64,000 nucleotides of DNA from contig NZ_JACHJR010000001.1 in the NCBI RefSeq assembly GCF_014203705.1, positions 62,001-126,000 on the forward strand, in the 5' to 3' direction. The notes under the pieces were generated by a model. It saw only the letters and a program-made list of their open reading frames with translations, had not been told where the DNA came from and searched no databases. Shown one piece after another: positions 15,848 through 24,113 of the stretch (the first letter of the stretch is position 1; every line of letters starts with the position of its first letter). Source of the stretch: Kitasatospora gansuensis (GTDB lineage: Bacteria; Actinomycetota; Actinomycetes; Streptomycetales; Streptomycetaceae). The position numbers were made by a program, and so were the translations under genes.

Positions 15848-16945
15848 GGGCGCGTATCGAGTCCTGAGCAATCTTTGGGATTTGCCCTCGCTTCGAGGCC
15901 TGATCCGGTAGATCGCCTTGCGTGACGCGAGTGCAACTGACGGACGTGGAGTGGGAGTTCATCGGGCCCTACCTGCCGATCGGCGAGTACGGCCCGTACC
16001 CCGAGCGGCTGCGGCAGCAGTTCGAGGGCGTGATCTGGCGGTTCAAGACGGGTGGGCAGTGGCGGGAGATGCCGCGGGAGTTCGGCGCCTGGTCGACCGT
16101 CTCCAACCGCTTCCGGCAGTGGCGGGACGCCGGCGTCTTCGAGGCCCTGCTGGAGGGACTGATCGCGGAAGCCGCGAGGCGGGGCGAGGTGGACCTGTCG
16201 TTGGTGAGCATCGATTCCACCACGGCGCGCGCTCACCACGACGCTGCCGGGATGCACCTGGGCGAGGACGTGCTCACCGCCCTGGAGAAGGCCGCTGCTG
16301 AGGAGGGGAAGGCCAGGTCAAAGGGGGCGGCCTCGAGGAACAAAACGGACGGGACGCCGAAGCGGATCCCGACCGGGAAGCGCGACGACGCGTCCGGCGC
16401 CGCCGAAAGCTCCGACTGAAGGCCGCCCTACTTGGACGCTCCAGGGGCGGGCAGACCAGCGAGGTCCACCTCGCCGCCGACCGCAAGTGCCGGCCGCTGG
16501 CCTCTATCCTGACCGTCGGACAGGCCGCGGATAGCCCGGAGTTCATCCCCGTGCTGAGGAAGATCCGGGTCCGTGGTCCGGTCGGCCGCCCCCGCACCCG
16601 GCCCGGCGCCGTTACCGGAGACAGGGCCTACTCGTCTCGCGGCAACCGCGCTCACCTGCGGAAACGTGGTATCAAGGCGGTCATTCCAGAGAAAGCGGAC
16701 CAGGCCGCCAACCGGAATAAGAAGGGCTCTGGCGGCGGCCGGCCCGTCAGCCATGACGCCGACCTGTACAAGGAGCGCAACACCGTCGAGCGGCTGATCA
16801 ACAAGCTGAAGGCCTGGCGGAGCATCGCCACCCGGTATGACAAGACCCCGGAGAGCTACCTCGCCGGCCTCCACTTGCGGGCCTCGATGATCTGGATCAA
16901 GGACCTCACCCGAAGCGCTCATTGATCAGGACTCGATACGCGCCC
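15848..16945 (+). mobile_element. Complete IS5-type insertion sequence (about 1.1 kb)
   Basis: Terminal inverted repeats are GGGCGCGTATCGAGTCCTGA (left, from 15848) and its complement ending at 16945, extending about 25 bp with one or two mismatches. It encodes one transposase in two overlapping frames. The right flank and the remnant at 5724 both show CTAG at the border, so CTAG is the probable target. It looks transposition-competent. Confidence 0.85.
15922..16925 (+). CDS. IS5-type transposase expressed by -1 ribosomal frameshifting
   Basis: Frame 1 (15922-16419) reads TDVEWEFIGPYLPIGEYGPY, then RFKTGGQWREMPREFGAWST and VDLSLVSIDSTTARAHHDAA (first Asp). Frame -1, open to 16925, continues RKLRLKAALLGRSRGGQTSE, VTGDRAYSSRGNRAHLRKRG (second Asp) and ADLYKERNTVERLINKLKAW (catalytic Glu). 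At 16320-16326 the heptamer A_AAG_GGG is an ideal -1 slippery site exactly where the frames must join. The fused product would be about 334 residues, normal for the family. The frame-1 product alone lacks most of the DDE triad. Confidence 0.8.
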
Positions 16946-16978
16946 TAGGGGCCGTCCCGTAAGTGATCTTGCCGTGGG

Positions 16979-17284
16979 ATGATCACGGCCGTGGCTGGTG
17001 TGATCACGGCGTCTGAGCCGTCCTTGATAGCCCCGTTCGCCGGTCTGGGCCCGCGCGCCTTCGGCAAGTCGATGAGGCAGTTGCGCCGCGAGGGCGGAGA
17101 CGCGCCGGGCCGTGGCCGACCGTGGAAGCTGTCCCTGGAAGACCGGGTGCTACTGGTGGCCGCTTACTGGCACACCAACTTGACTCTGCGCCAACTCGCG
17201 CCGCTCTTCGGAGTGAGAGGCGACGGTGTACGCCACGCGATGCACGGCGTCGCCCGCCTACACAACCTCGCTCTCACGGGATGA
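16979..17284 (+). pseudogene. N-terminal fragment of another DDE transposase
   Basis: The frame reads PSLIAPFAGLGPRAFGKSMR, then GRPWKLSLEDRVLLVAAYWH and TNLTLRQLAPLFGV, the helix-turn-helix N terminus of an IS5-superfamily (HTH_Tnp_4) transposase. After LFGV the similarity stops and the frame ends 26 codons later. It directly abuts the right end of the IS5-type element. Confidence 0.65.
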
Positions 17285-17354
17285 CTCCCGCCGCATGCGG
17301 GACCTGAAAGGTTCCCGGGAGAGGGCTCCCCACCTCGCAGTCTCGGAGGAGAAA

Positions 17355-17786
17355 TCAGGCGAGGCAGAACTCGTTGCCCTCGATGTCCTGCATCGTGATG
17401 CACGACTCGTTGACGCCATCGGCGCGCTGCGTCAGCACGTGCTTCGCGCCGAGCACCATCAGCCGCGCGCATTCGGCCTCGAGTGTGGCCAGGCGCTCGT
17501 CACCCACGAGCCCGACGCCGGCCCGCACATCGAGATGCACCCGGTTCTTGACGACCTTGCCTTCGGGAACTCGCTGGAAGAGCAGGCGCGGAGCCACACC
17601 TGCGGGATCAGTGCACGCGAAGTAGATCGCATCCTCGGGTGGCAGCGAGCGGTAGCACTCCTCCCACGTGGCGAAGCCCTCCGGGACCGCCGGCATGACG
17701 TACCCCAGCACCTCGCACCAGAAGGCGGCGAGGCGCACAGGCTCCGCGCAGTCGAAGGCCACCTGGAACTGCTTGATCGTTGACAT
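17355..17786 (-). CDS. VOC family (glyoxalase-like) protein
   Basis: A 143-residue two-module VOC protein: VAFDCAEPVRLAAFWCEVLG at the N terminus, RVHLDVRAGVGLVGDERLAT in the middle, CITMQDIEGNEFCLA at the end. Candidate metal ligands are His in VHLDV and Glu in GNEFC. Members include dioxygenases, lyases and resistance proteins, and this subtype has no assigned substrate. The gene is intact although both sides are transposon debris, which suggests selection. The start MSTIKQFQ is the standard family start. Confidence 0.8.
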   Translation of the reverse strand: MSTIKQFQVAFDCAEPVRLAAFWCEVLGYVMPAVPEGFATWEECYRSLPPEDAIYFACTDPAGVAPRLLFQRVPEGKVVKNRVHLDVRAGVGLVGDERLATLEAECARLMVLGAKHVLTQRADGVNESCITMQDIEGNEFCLA

Positions 17787-17829
17787 TGGCGCACAATAGC
17801 AGGGGCTCTGCTCATCTCCGCAGGTCAGG

Positions 17830-18038
17830 GGGTCCGCAGGTGGTCAGGAGGAGGGCGGCTACCCGCTGTCGTGTCGTGCGGTCGCAGGGGTGAACCGAGG
17901 TCACCGTCTCCCCAAAGGGAACCCGGCCAGCCACTCCCGTGCTGTCGAAGACCAGTTACGGGACAACCTTTAAGTACTCCGGCAGGAGTTCGACGCTTTG
18001 CCAGTTCAGAGGTGCGCGCGGTGAATTTGGAGGTTGTC
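17830..18038. other. Intergenic stretch without recognisable content
   Basis: Between the VOC gene and the transposase tail I see no frame with family similarity and no terminal repeats. It is probably residual DNA from earlier insertions. Confidence 0.35.
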
Positions 18039-18150
18039 TCACGTGGCAAGTTTCGCGAGCTTCTTGTAACAGGTCAGGGCGGCGCCCATGGCCAGGCCTT
18101 GGCTCTGCCGGTCGTTGCGGACCACGTACGGGATCTTGAGACCACGAGCA
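18039..18150 (-). pseudogene. Transposase C-terminal tail fragment
   Basis: The minus frame reads IPYVVRNDRQSQGLAMGAAL then TCYKKLAKLAT and a TGA stop. I recognise this as the tail of a streptomycete DDE transposase (family uncertain). The rest of the gene is absent. Confidence 0.4.
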
Positions 18151-18481
18151 GCCTATGGCAGGCTCATGCCGCATGATCGATGAATTCGCGAAAGACAACC
18201 TGCACGGGAGACTGCGGCGGGACCGCAAGGCACTGCTCTGGAAACTCGACGGCTTGTCCGAATACGACGCCCGCCGACCTTTGACGGCGACCGGTACCAA
18301 CCTCCTCGGCCTGGTCAAACACGTGGCCAGCGTCGAGGCCAGGTACTTCGGCGAGGTCTTCGGCCGCCCTTCCCCGGAACCACTGCCCCGGTGGCAGGAC
18401 TCCGACGGCAGCGATCTGTGGGCGACCGAGGACGAGACCCGCGATCAGATCATCGGGTTCTACCGGCGCACATGGGAACAC

Positions 18482-19856
18482 GATGGCGTCCCGTGGAGTG
18501 GTGTAGCAGGGATCTTGGAGTGACCCCTGGTCATGGGGCAGCCATCGCGCAACTCTCTGTGTAGAACGGCGAGTTCACCCAGGGAGGTACGCGATGGCCT
18601 TATCCCAGTCTGACCTACTCCGCCTCATGGAGTCACTGCGTTCGGCCGACGGAATCGAGTTGATCAGGACCCTCGCCCAGCGGATCCTGCAGGAGCTGAT
18701 CGAGGCCGAGGCCACCGCCCGGATCGGCGCCGAGCCCGGCGAGCGAACCGAGGCCCGTACGACCTGGCGCAACGGCCACCGGGACAAGACCCTGACCACG
18801 CAGGCCGGCGATCTGGAGCTGGCCATCCCCAAGGTCCGCACGGGCAGTTTCTTCCCCAGCCTGCTGGAGCGCCGGCGCCGCATCGACCAGGCCCTTTACG
18901 CGGTCATCATGGAGGCCTACGTCCTGGGCGTGTCCACCCGCTCGGTCGACGACCTGGTCAAAGCCCTCGGAGCGGACACCGGCATCTCCAAGAGCGAGGT
19001 CTCCCGGATCTGCGCTGACCTGGACGAACAGCTCACCGCCTTCCGCACCCGGCCGCTCGGCCACACCCGTTTCCCCTACATCTACCTGGACGCGACCTAC
19101 TGCAAGGCGCGGGTGAACCACCAGATCGTCTCCCGGGCCGTGGTCGTCGCCACCGGCATCACCGAGGACGGCGGCCGCGAGGTGCTCGGGGTGATGGTCG
19201 GCGACAGCGAGACCGAGGTGTTCTGGGCCGAGTTCCTGCGTCACTTGCGCGAACGCGGCCTGACCGGGGTCCGCCTCGTCATCGGCGACCACCACAGCGG
19301 CCTGGTCAAGGCGATCCGCAAGGTCATGCTCGGAGCCGCCTACCAGAGATGTCGCGTCCACTTCCTGCGCAACACCTTCGCGATCATCCCCAAGGACGCG
19401 GCCGAGATGGTCGCCGCGACCATCCGCACGATCTTCGCCCAACCCACCCAAGCCGCGGTCCGAGCTCAGCTGGACACCGTCGCCGACATGCTCGGCAAGC
19501 AGTTCCCCAAGGTCAAAGCGATGCTGCTGGAGGCCAAGGACGACCTCACCGCCTTCGCCGGCTTCCCGGAGCGACATTGGAAGAAGATCCAGTCCACCAA
19601 CCCGCTGGAGCGGATCAACCGCGAAATCAAACGCCGCACCGACGTCGTCCAGGTCTTCCCGAACGACGACGCGCTCCTGCGGCTGGTCACCGCCGTGCTG
19701 TTCGAGATGCACGACGAATGGATCGCCTTCCCCCGCCGCTACCTACCCGAGGGCAGCATGGACCAGATCTACCCCGCCGAACACGCCCGCGACGAACTAC
19801 CGCCCACCGCATGACCGTTGGCGCACGACCACTACACCACTCCACGGGACACGACC
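18482..19856 (+). mobile_element. IS256-family insertion sequence (1375 bp) in a DinB gene
   Basis: Imperfect 25-bp terminal repeats share the core GTCCCGTGGAGTGGTGTAG: left copy at 18488-18506, inverted right copy at 19832-19850. The 8-bp target duplication GGGAACAC is at 18474-18481 and 19857-19864, as expected for IS256. One intact transposase gene fills the element. Confidence 0.93.
18594..19814 (+). CDS. IS256-family (Mutator) transposase
   Basis: A 406-residue transposase of normal length. RTEARTTWRNGHRDKTLTT and GDLELAIPKVRTGSFFPSLL form the typical N-terminal region. The DDE residues are Asp166 (IYLDATYCK), Asp232 (VIGDHHSGL) and a Glu in the TNPLERINREIKRRTDVV segment (339 or 344). 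CRVHFLRN matches the conserved C-x2-H motif of the family. GGAGG lies upstream of the ATG. It appears functional. Confidence 0.95.
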   Translation: MALSQSDLLRLMESLRSADGIELIRTLAQRILQELIEAEATARIGAEPGERTEARTTWRNGHRDKTLTTQAGDLELAIPKVRTGSFFPSLLERRRRIDQALYAVIMEAYVLGVSTRSVDDLVKALGADTGISKSEVSRICADLDEQLTAFRTRPLGHTRFPYIYLDATYCKARVNHQIVSRAVVVATGITEDGGREVLGVMVGDSETEVFWAEFLRHLRERGLTGVRLVIGDHHSGLVKAIRKVMLGAAYQRCRVHFLRNTFAIIPKDAAEMVAATIRTIFAQPTQAAVRAQLDTVADMLGKQFPKVKAMLLEAKDDLTAFAGFPERHWKKIQSTNPLERINREIKRRTDVVQVFPNDDALLRLVTAVLFEMHDEWIAFPRRYLPEGSMDQIYPAEHARDELPPTA

Positions 19857-20164
19857 GGGAACACTCGGACGCGACGATCAACGAGCTTCCCCTCGACGCC
19901 CCCGGCCACGTGCCGTGGTGGCCGGAGCCCTGTCCCAACACGAATCTGTTCGCCGTCATGGTCCATGTCCTCGGCGAGTCCAACCGGCACGCCGGGCACG
20001 CCGATATCCTGCGCGAGAGCCTCGACGGCCGGACCGGGTTGCGCCCCGAACACGAGAAGCAGATCGACGAGGAAGCCCGTGCAGCCTACTGCGCGAGGAT
20101 CGAGCAGGCCGCCAGGTCGGCGGCACCAATCAAGGCTTAAAAGGCCCTCTGGCGTCGGCCTCAG

Positions 20165-20955
20165 CTACCCAGGGGCGAGGAGCGTGCGCAAGCCGGTCCG
20201 CACCGCGTCCCAGTCAGTACCTGGTTCGTGATTCCGTGCGCGCTGCAGCCAGGTCGCCCGGTCCCGGTGCTCGCGGCGCAGCTCAGCTACGTCCAGCTGG
20301 ACACCAGGCACCGGAGCGAACCTCTCCAACTCGTTGATGCGTTCGTCCATCGCTGCCAGCAGCGCCCGGTCGAATTCGGTCACGGCCGCGAGGAACTCAC
20401 TCGTCGGCATGGTCACCCGCCCCGCCTGCGGCCCGGCGAACTCGATCACGCCCTCCGGGTCTGCCTGGTGCTCCCACGTCAGAGTCACGGTGTCGTCCTC
20501 ACCGATGACGGTGCGCCAGCAGCGGACGCGCGGGGCGATCCGCAGATAGCTGGTGTTGAGGAAGCCCGCGCTGTGCCAGGCCAGGCCAGTGCGGCGTCGG
20601 CTTCGTCCGGTACGTCCTGCCACGCCCAGTCCGGCGAACTGTCGGCCGCGATGTCCACCAGGTCCGGTGGCACCGGTTCCATCACCTCCGACACGAGCTC
20701 GATCACGTCTTCCCACAGGCGGACCACGTAGTAGTCCACATACGGGCACCGCTGTCCGCCGTCAGTGCCACTCCGGAGTTCCCGGACCGTGCTCTCGGAG
20801 TAACGCAACACCTCGTGGCCGTCGAGATCGATGCAGTACCAGCCGTCGGTCAAGCCGAACCAGTGCAGCACCGGATTCCCGGCACCCGACGGCCGCATCT
20901 CGTCCAGCGGGGTCAGCCCGAAGCGGAAGCGAATCGCGGGTTCAGTGTGGATCAC
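20165..20955 (-). pseudogene. DUF5984 family gene with a frameshift at a 5-bp tandem repeat
   Basis: The first frame (GTG 20955) reads VIHTEPAIRFRFGLTPLDEM, then LHWFGLTDGWYCIDLDGHEV and PYVDYYVVRLWEDVIELVSE to DEADAALAW. The second continues HSAGFLNTSYLRIAPRVRCW, then EHQADPEGVIEFAGPQAGRV and FDRALLAAMDERINELERF. Together they make an approximately 260-residue DUF5984 protein. The break coincides with CCAGG CCAGG CCAG at 20575-20588; removing one 5-mer restores the frame. It is either a recent inactivation, a sequencing error or repeat-length variation. Function is unknown; the family often sits near immunity-like genes. Confidence 0.75.
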
Positions 20956-21026
20956 CGCTCCAGTGTCCCGGTGGGAACCGCACGCCACACACACGCGGCC
21001 CGCATTGCGGCCATCTTCCCAGCGCG

Positions 21027-22544
21027 TCAGGCGTGGTGGTGTTCCTCCACGCCTGGTCTGCAGGACCGCGTGTGCGACAGCGAGATCCGGCGCCGTGTGG
21101 GATCCACCTCGGTGATCATCACCGTGAGCCTGTCCCCTACCCGAACGGTGCCCTCGGGCCGGCCTGCGGGTGGCTGCGCGAGTTCGGAGTTGTGCAGCAG
21201 CCCCTCGAAGCCGTCCGCCCGGTCCTCGATGCGGACGAAAACGCCGAACGGCACGATCTTGGTGACCTCTCCGGTGACGGTCCGGCCCACCTGCTGCACG
21301 ATCTGCAGCATCGGGTCCTCCTGCAGTCCTTTCACGGACAGCGATACCCGTTCCCGCACCAGGTCGACGTCGAGGATCTCCGTCGTGATCTGCTGGCCGA
21401 CCGCGACGACATCGCGGGGGTGACCGATCGGGCGCCAGGACAGTTCGGGAATGTTGATCATCGCGGTGAAGCCGCCGATGTCGACGAACGTGACGCCGAA
21501 GCTCGCAATCTCGGTGACGGCACCGTTCACGGCCTGACCGCGGCGCAGGGTCTTCAGGAAGGCCCAGTCCCGGTCACTCGGGGTCGGCTCCGTGCGCCAC
21601 CGGGCGCGCAGGACGCCGTCAGCATCGGGCAGCACAGCCGTGAACAGGGGACTACGCCCATCGACGTCCGTCGGCAGGACGGCAGCGGCACGTGCGCCGG
21701 AGACCTTGGCGGCCAGTGCCGTGAACTCGGTCTCGTCGGCGACCGTGCTGGTGATCAGGCCGGCCTGGTCCTCCCACACGAATTCGACCAGACCCTCGTC
21801 CGGGAGGCCGGCCAGGACCGCGGCGACATCGGTGGACAGGTCCGGCCAGAGCGCCAACCGGGCCCGCGGGGCCAGCCGGGCGCGCACCGCGTCTAGCGTG
21901 CCGTCTCCGAGCCGGTGCCAGCGGGAGGCGTTGTCGACATGCATCTCCTCCAGGAGCGCCGCCTCGCGCGTCGCCACGCACCAGCGCACACGCGCCCAGA
22001 AGACATCGTCGGCCGGGCGCTGCTCACCCGGCTCGTCGAATACCGCCTCGTACGGGGAAGCATCCAGCGGTTCGGGGAAGAGGCCCAGCTCGCGGGTGCG
22101 CGCCAGCGCCGCCTCGCAGGGCACGTTGCTGCCCACGTACACGTACTGGTCCCAGCCGACGTGCACAGCGAAGGTGTCCTCGACCTCCAGCCGGCACCAG
22201 GCGCCGCTGTCGCGCAGCATCGCCCGCACCAGCTCCAGACCAACCGGGACCGGCACCTGCGCCCCGTCGTGGAAACCGGTCAGGTCGGACGGGAAAAGCC
22301 CTGCGAGACCACCGCCCTCGAGCGCCGGCTCCAAGCCGAAGTGCACGAAGCCGAGCGCGGCCTGAGGCTCGCGGACGGCCAGGTGCCGCACACCGGTGTC
22401 CTCGGCGAAGGCCGCAACCGCCTCGAGATAGGCGGCCTCCACGGGCCCGTGGTCGCTGACCGCCTCCACCACCCCCGTGTAGTAACCCCGCTCGTCGCGG
22501 TCCGCAGGGTCGTACTTGGTGATCCGGTACACGTACGGCAGCAC
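21027..22544 (-). CDS. Protein with two C-terminal S1 RNA-binding domains
   Basis: About 505 residues. The N-terminal two thirds begin PYVYRITKYDPADRDERGYY and contain DHGPVEAAYLEAVAAFAED and a region WDQYVYVGSNVPC; this is a streptomycete family without known function. The C-terminal third carries two S1 domains: first GQAVNGAVTEIASFGVTFVD ... LVRERVSLSVKGL, second GRTVTGEVTKIVPFGVFVRI ... TRRRISLSHTR. S1 folds bind RNA, so a role in translation or RNA handling is plausible. The start GTG 22544 is where family similarity begins; GTG 22589 would add 15 residues. The C terminus ends in three His. Confidence 0.75.
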   Translation of the reverse strand: MLPYVYRITKYDPADRDERGYYTGVVEAVSDHGPVEAAYLEAVAAFAEDTGVRHLAVREPQAALGFVHFGLEPALEGGGLAGLFPSDLTGFHDGAQVPVPVGLELVRAMLRDSGAWCRLEVEDTFAVHVGWDQYVYVGSNVPCEAALARTRELGLFPEPLDASPYEAVFDEPGEQRPADDVFWARVRWCVATREAALLEEMHVDNASRWHRLGDGTLDAVRARLAPRARLALWPDLSTDVAAVLAGLPDEGLVEFVWEDQAGLITSTVADETEFTALAAKVSGARAAAVLPTDVDGRSPLFTAVLPDADGVLRARWRTEPTPSDRDWAFLKTLRRGQAVNGAVTEIASFGVTFVDIGGFTAMINIPELSWRPIGHPRDVVAVGQQITTEILDVDLVRERVSLSVKGLQEDPMLQIVQQVGRTVTGEVTKIVPFGVFVRIEDRADGFEGLLHNSELAQPPAGRPEGTVRVGDRLTVMITEVDPTRRRISLSHTRSCRPGVEEHHHA

Positions 22545-22927
22545 GTCACTGCCCCACAACAGCCGAGCACGACACTGCAGCCCAGCCACACTCCAAGGCG
22601 CCCACCCCCACGGCGGGGTGCGACAGGAACTGCTGACGTCGACGGAAGAAGCTCATCGGGCCATCCTGCCGGAGCCGACAGGTCAGACGCTCTCCCATAT
22701 CCAACGCCCCGGGGGAACCACCCCGTCCATCGACCCCGACCGTCCCTGCAGACGCCGGCGAACAACAACGCCGAACCAAGTGGATCAGGCGAGCCCGGTC
22801 GGCGAACGGGCCGGGCCCGAAGCCACCGTCCGCTCCGGGCCGTTGTCCGCAGCCACGGCCAGGCACCAGTCGTCCACGGCGCCGAGCACACCGGTTGCGG
22901 CCGGCGCGCCAGCGGTCGGACGAGGCG

Positions 22928-24013
22928 TCAGCGCAGGACGGCGGCGAGGAGGTCCGTGCCGAGGGTCGTCGTGGTGGTGAGGTCGAGGGTGTAGAGGACG
23001 TAGCGGCCACGACGGCGGGAGGTGAGCAGGCCGGCGCGGCGCAGGACGGCGAGGTGACGGGAGACCTCGGGGTCGGTGAGTTCCCAGGCCCGGGCGAGTT
23101 CGCCGGTGGTGTGAGGACCGCGGGCGAGGGTGCGGACCAGGCGGAGGCGGACGGGGTGGGCGAGGGCTTCCAGGCGCAGGCGGACGGCCTCCAGGGAGAC
23201 GGGTTCGGGGTGGTCGGCCTGGCTGACGGGGTACTGGACGACCGGCTGCCAGCCGGGGGCGTTGACGGCGACCAGGTGGGGGTGGCCGAAGACGGTGGGC
23301 AGGAAGGTGACGCCGGCCGGGCCGGCCTCGGTGGCGTTGTCCTGGAGCTTGTCGAGGACGAGCGAGCGGCCGTCCTCGCTGACGGTGATCGCGCCGGAGA
23401 CGGCGGCCATCGCGGCGCCGAGCCCGTGACGGCGGATCAGCTCGGTCTTGGTGCGCAGGTCCTGGGCCAGTTGGGCCGCGATGCCGGGCCAGGCCGCCTC
23501 GAAGAAGGCCTCGGCGCACTGCTCCAGAGTCTCCCGGACACGGGCGCGGACCACTGCCGGGTCGGCCAACAGCCGTTCCGCGAAAGCCTCTTGGAGGGCG
23601 CCCCGGGCCTGCGCGCGGTCCAGTGCGTCGGCCCGGGCGGCCGGGTCGCGCAGCGGCGAGCGGCCGGCGAAGTGCAGGCGGTTGCTGCCGCAGGTGGTGA
23701 CCAGGGCGGAGTGCGCGTAGCGGTCGTCGTCGATCAGGTCCACCTCGTCGAGTTCCTCGGCGAGGGTGGCGCGCGGCCGGGCCGGGACCAGGAAGTCGGC
23801 CCGCGAGGAGCGCCAGAGGAACTCGGCCTCGTGCAGCCGCTCGGCGAGCTCGGGGCGTAGCACGGCGTGCACTCCGGCCGCCCAGCCGGCCAGTTGCGGG
23901 TGGTGATCGGGGGCGGCCAGCACGTGCAGCATCGCGCTGAGTTCGGCGAGCGGTGAAACGGCGAAGCGGATCCGCTCGGGCGGTGTGCCGGTGAGGTCGA
24001 TGCGCAGGGTCAC
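22928..24013 (-). CDS. DUF5937 / ArsR-type winged-helix regulator
   Basis: A 361-residue protein. The N-terminal DUF5937 domain (1-about 250) starts RIDLTGTPPERIRFAVSPLA. The C-terminal ArsR-like helix-turn-helix (about 275-350) reads LEALAHPVRLRLVRTLARGP and ELTDPEVSRHLAVLRRAGLL. The fused N-terminal domain probably senses an unknown signal. It is divergent from an MFS exporter, with an inverted repeat between them, so local repression of the exporter is likely. Confidence 0.85.
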   Translation of the reverse strand: MTLRIDLTGTPPERIRFAVSPLAELSAMLHVLAAPDHHPQLAGWAAGVHAVLRPELAERLHEAEFLWRSSRADFLVPARPRATLAEELDEVDLIDDDRYAHSALVTTCGSNRLHFAGRSPLRDPAARADALDRAQARGALQEAFAERLLADPAVVRARVRETLEQCAEAFFEAAWPGIAAQLAQDLRTKTELIRRHGLGAAMAAVSGAITVSEDGRSLVLDKLQDNATEAGPAGVTFLPTVFGHPHLVAVNAPGWQPVVQYPVSQADHPEPVSLEAVRLRLEALAHPVRLRLVRTLARGPHTTGELARAWELTDPEVSRHLAVLRRAGLLTSRRRGRYVLYTLDLTTTTTLGTDLLAAVLR

Positions 24014-24051
24014 CCGGACATTCTCCCTGTTCAGAGGCCGGGCCGGAGCAC

Positions 24052-24074
24052 CGGTTGACGGGAATCGTCAACCG
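24052..24074. promoter_or_regulatory. Operator between the DUF5937 regulator and the MFS gene
   Basis: A perfect 9-bp inverted repeat, CGGTTGACG-ggaat-CGTCAACCG. TTGACG within it is a good -35 for transcription towards the MFS gene. It is the probable binding site of the divergent ArsR-type regulator. Confidence 0.6.
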
Positions 24075-24113
24075 ACGTGACCCCGATGGTGGCCGGGGCG
24101 CACCGTGTCCTCC

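Larger units (their letters stand above)
18173..20140 (+). pseudogene. DinB/DUF664 family gene split by an IS256 element
   Basis: The 5' part (18173-18481) encodes MIDEFAKDNLHGRLRRDRKA through RRTWEH. The 3' part (19865-20140) resumes in the same frame with SDATINELPLDAPGHVPWW, VMVHVLGESNRHAGHADILR and the stop. Joining the parts after removing the IS and one 8-bp duplication gives a 194-residue DinB-like (DUF664) protein with the three expected His ligands (His of VKHVA; two His in ESNRHAGHADI). DinB-fold proteins are often thiol-dependent S-transferases or unknown. The insertion leaves both halves otherwise undamaged, so it is recent and reversible in principle. Confidence 0.9.
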
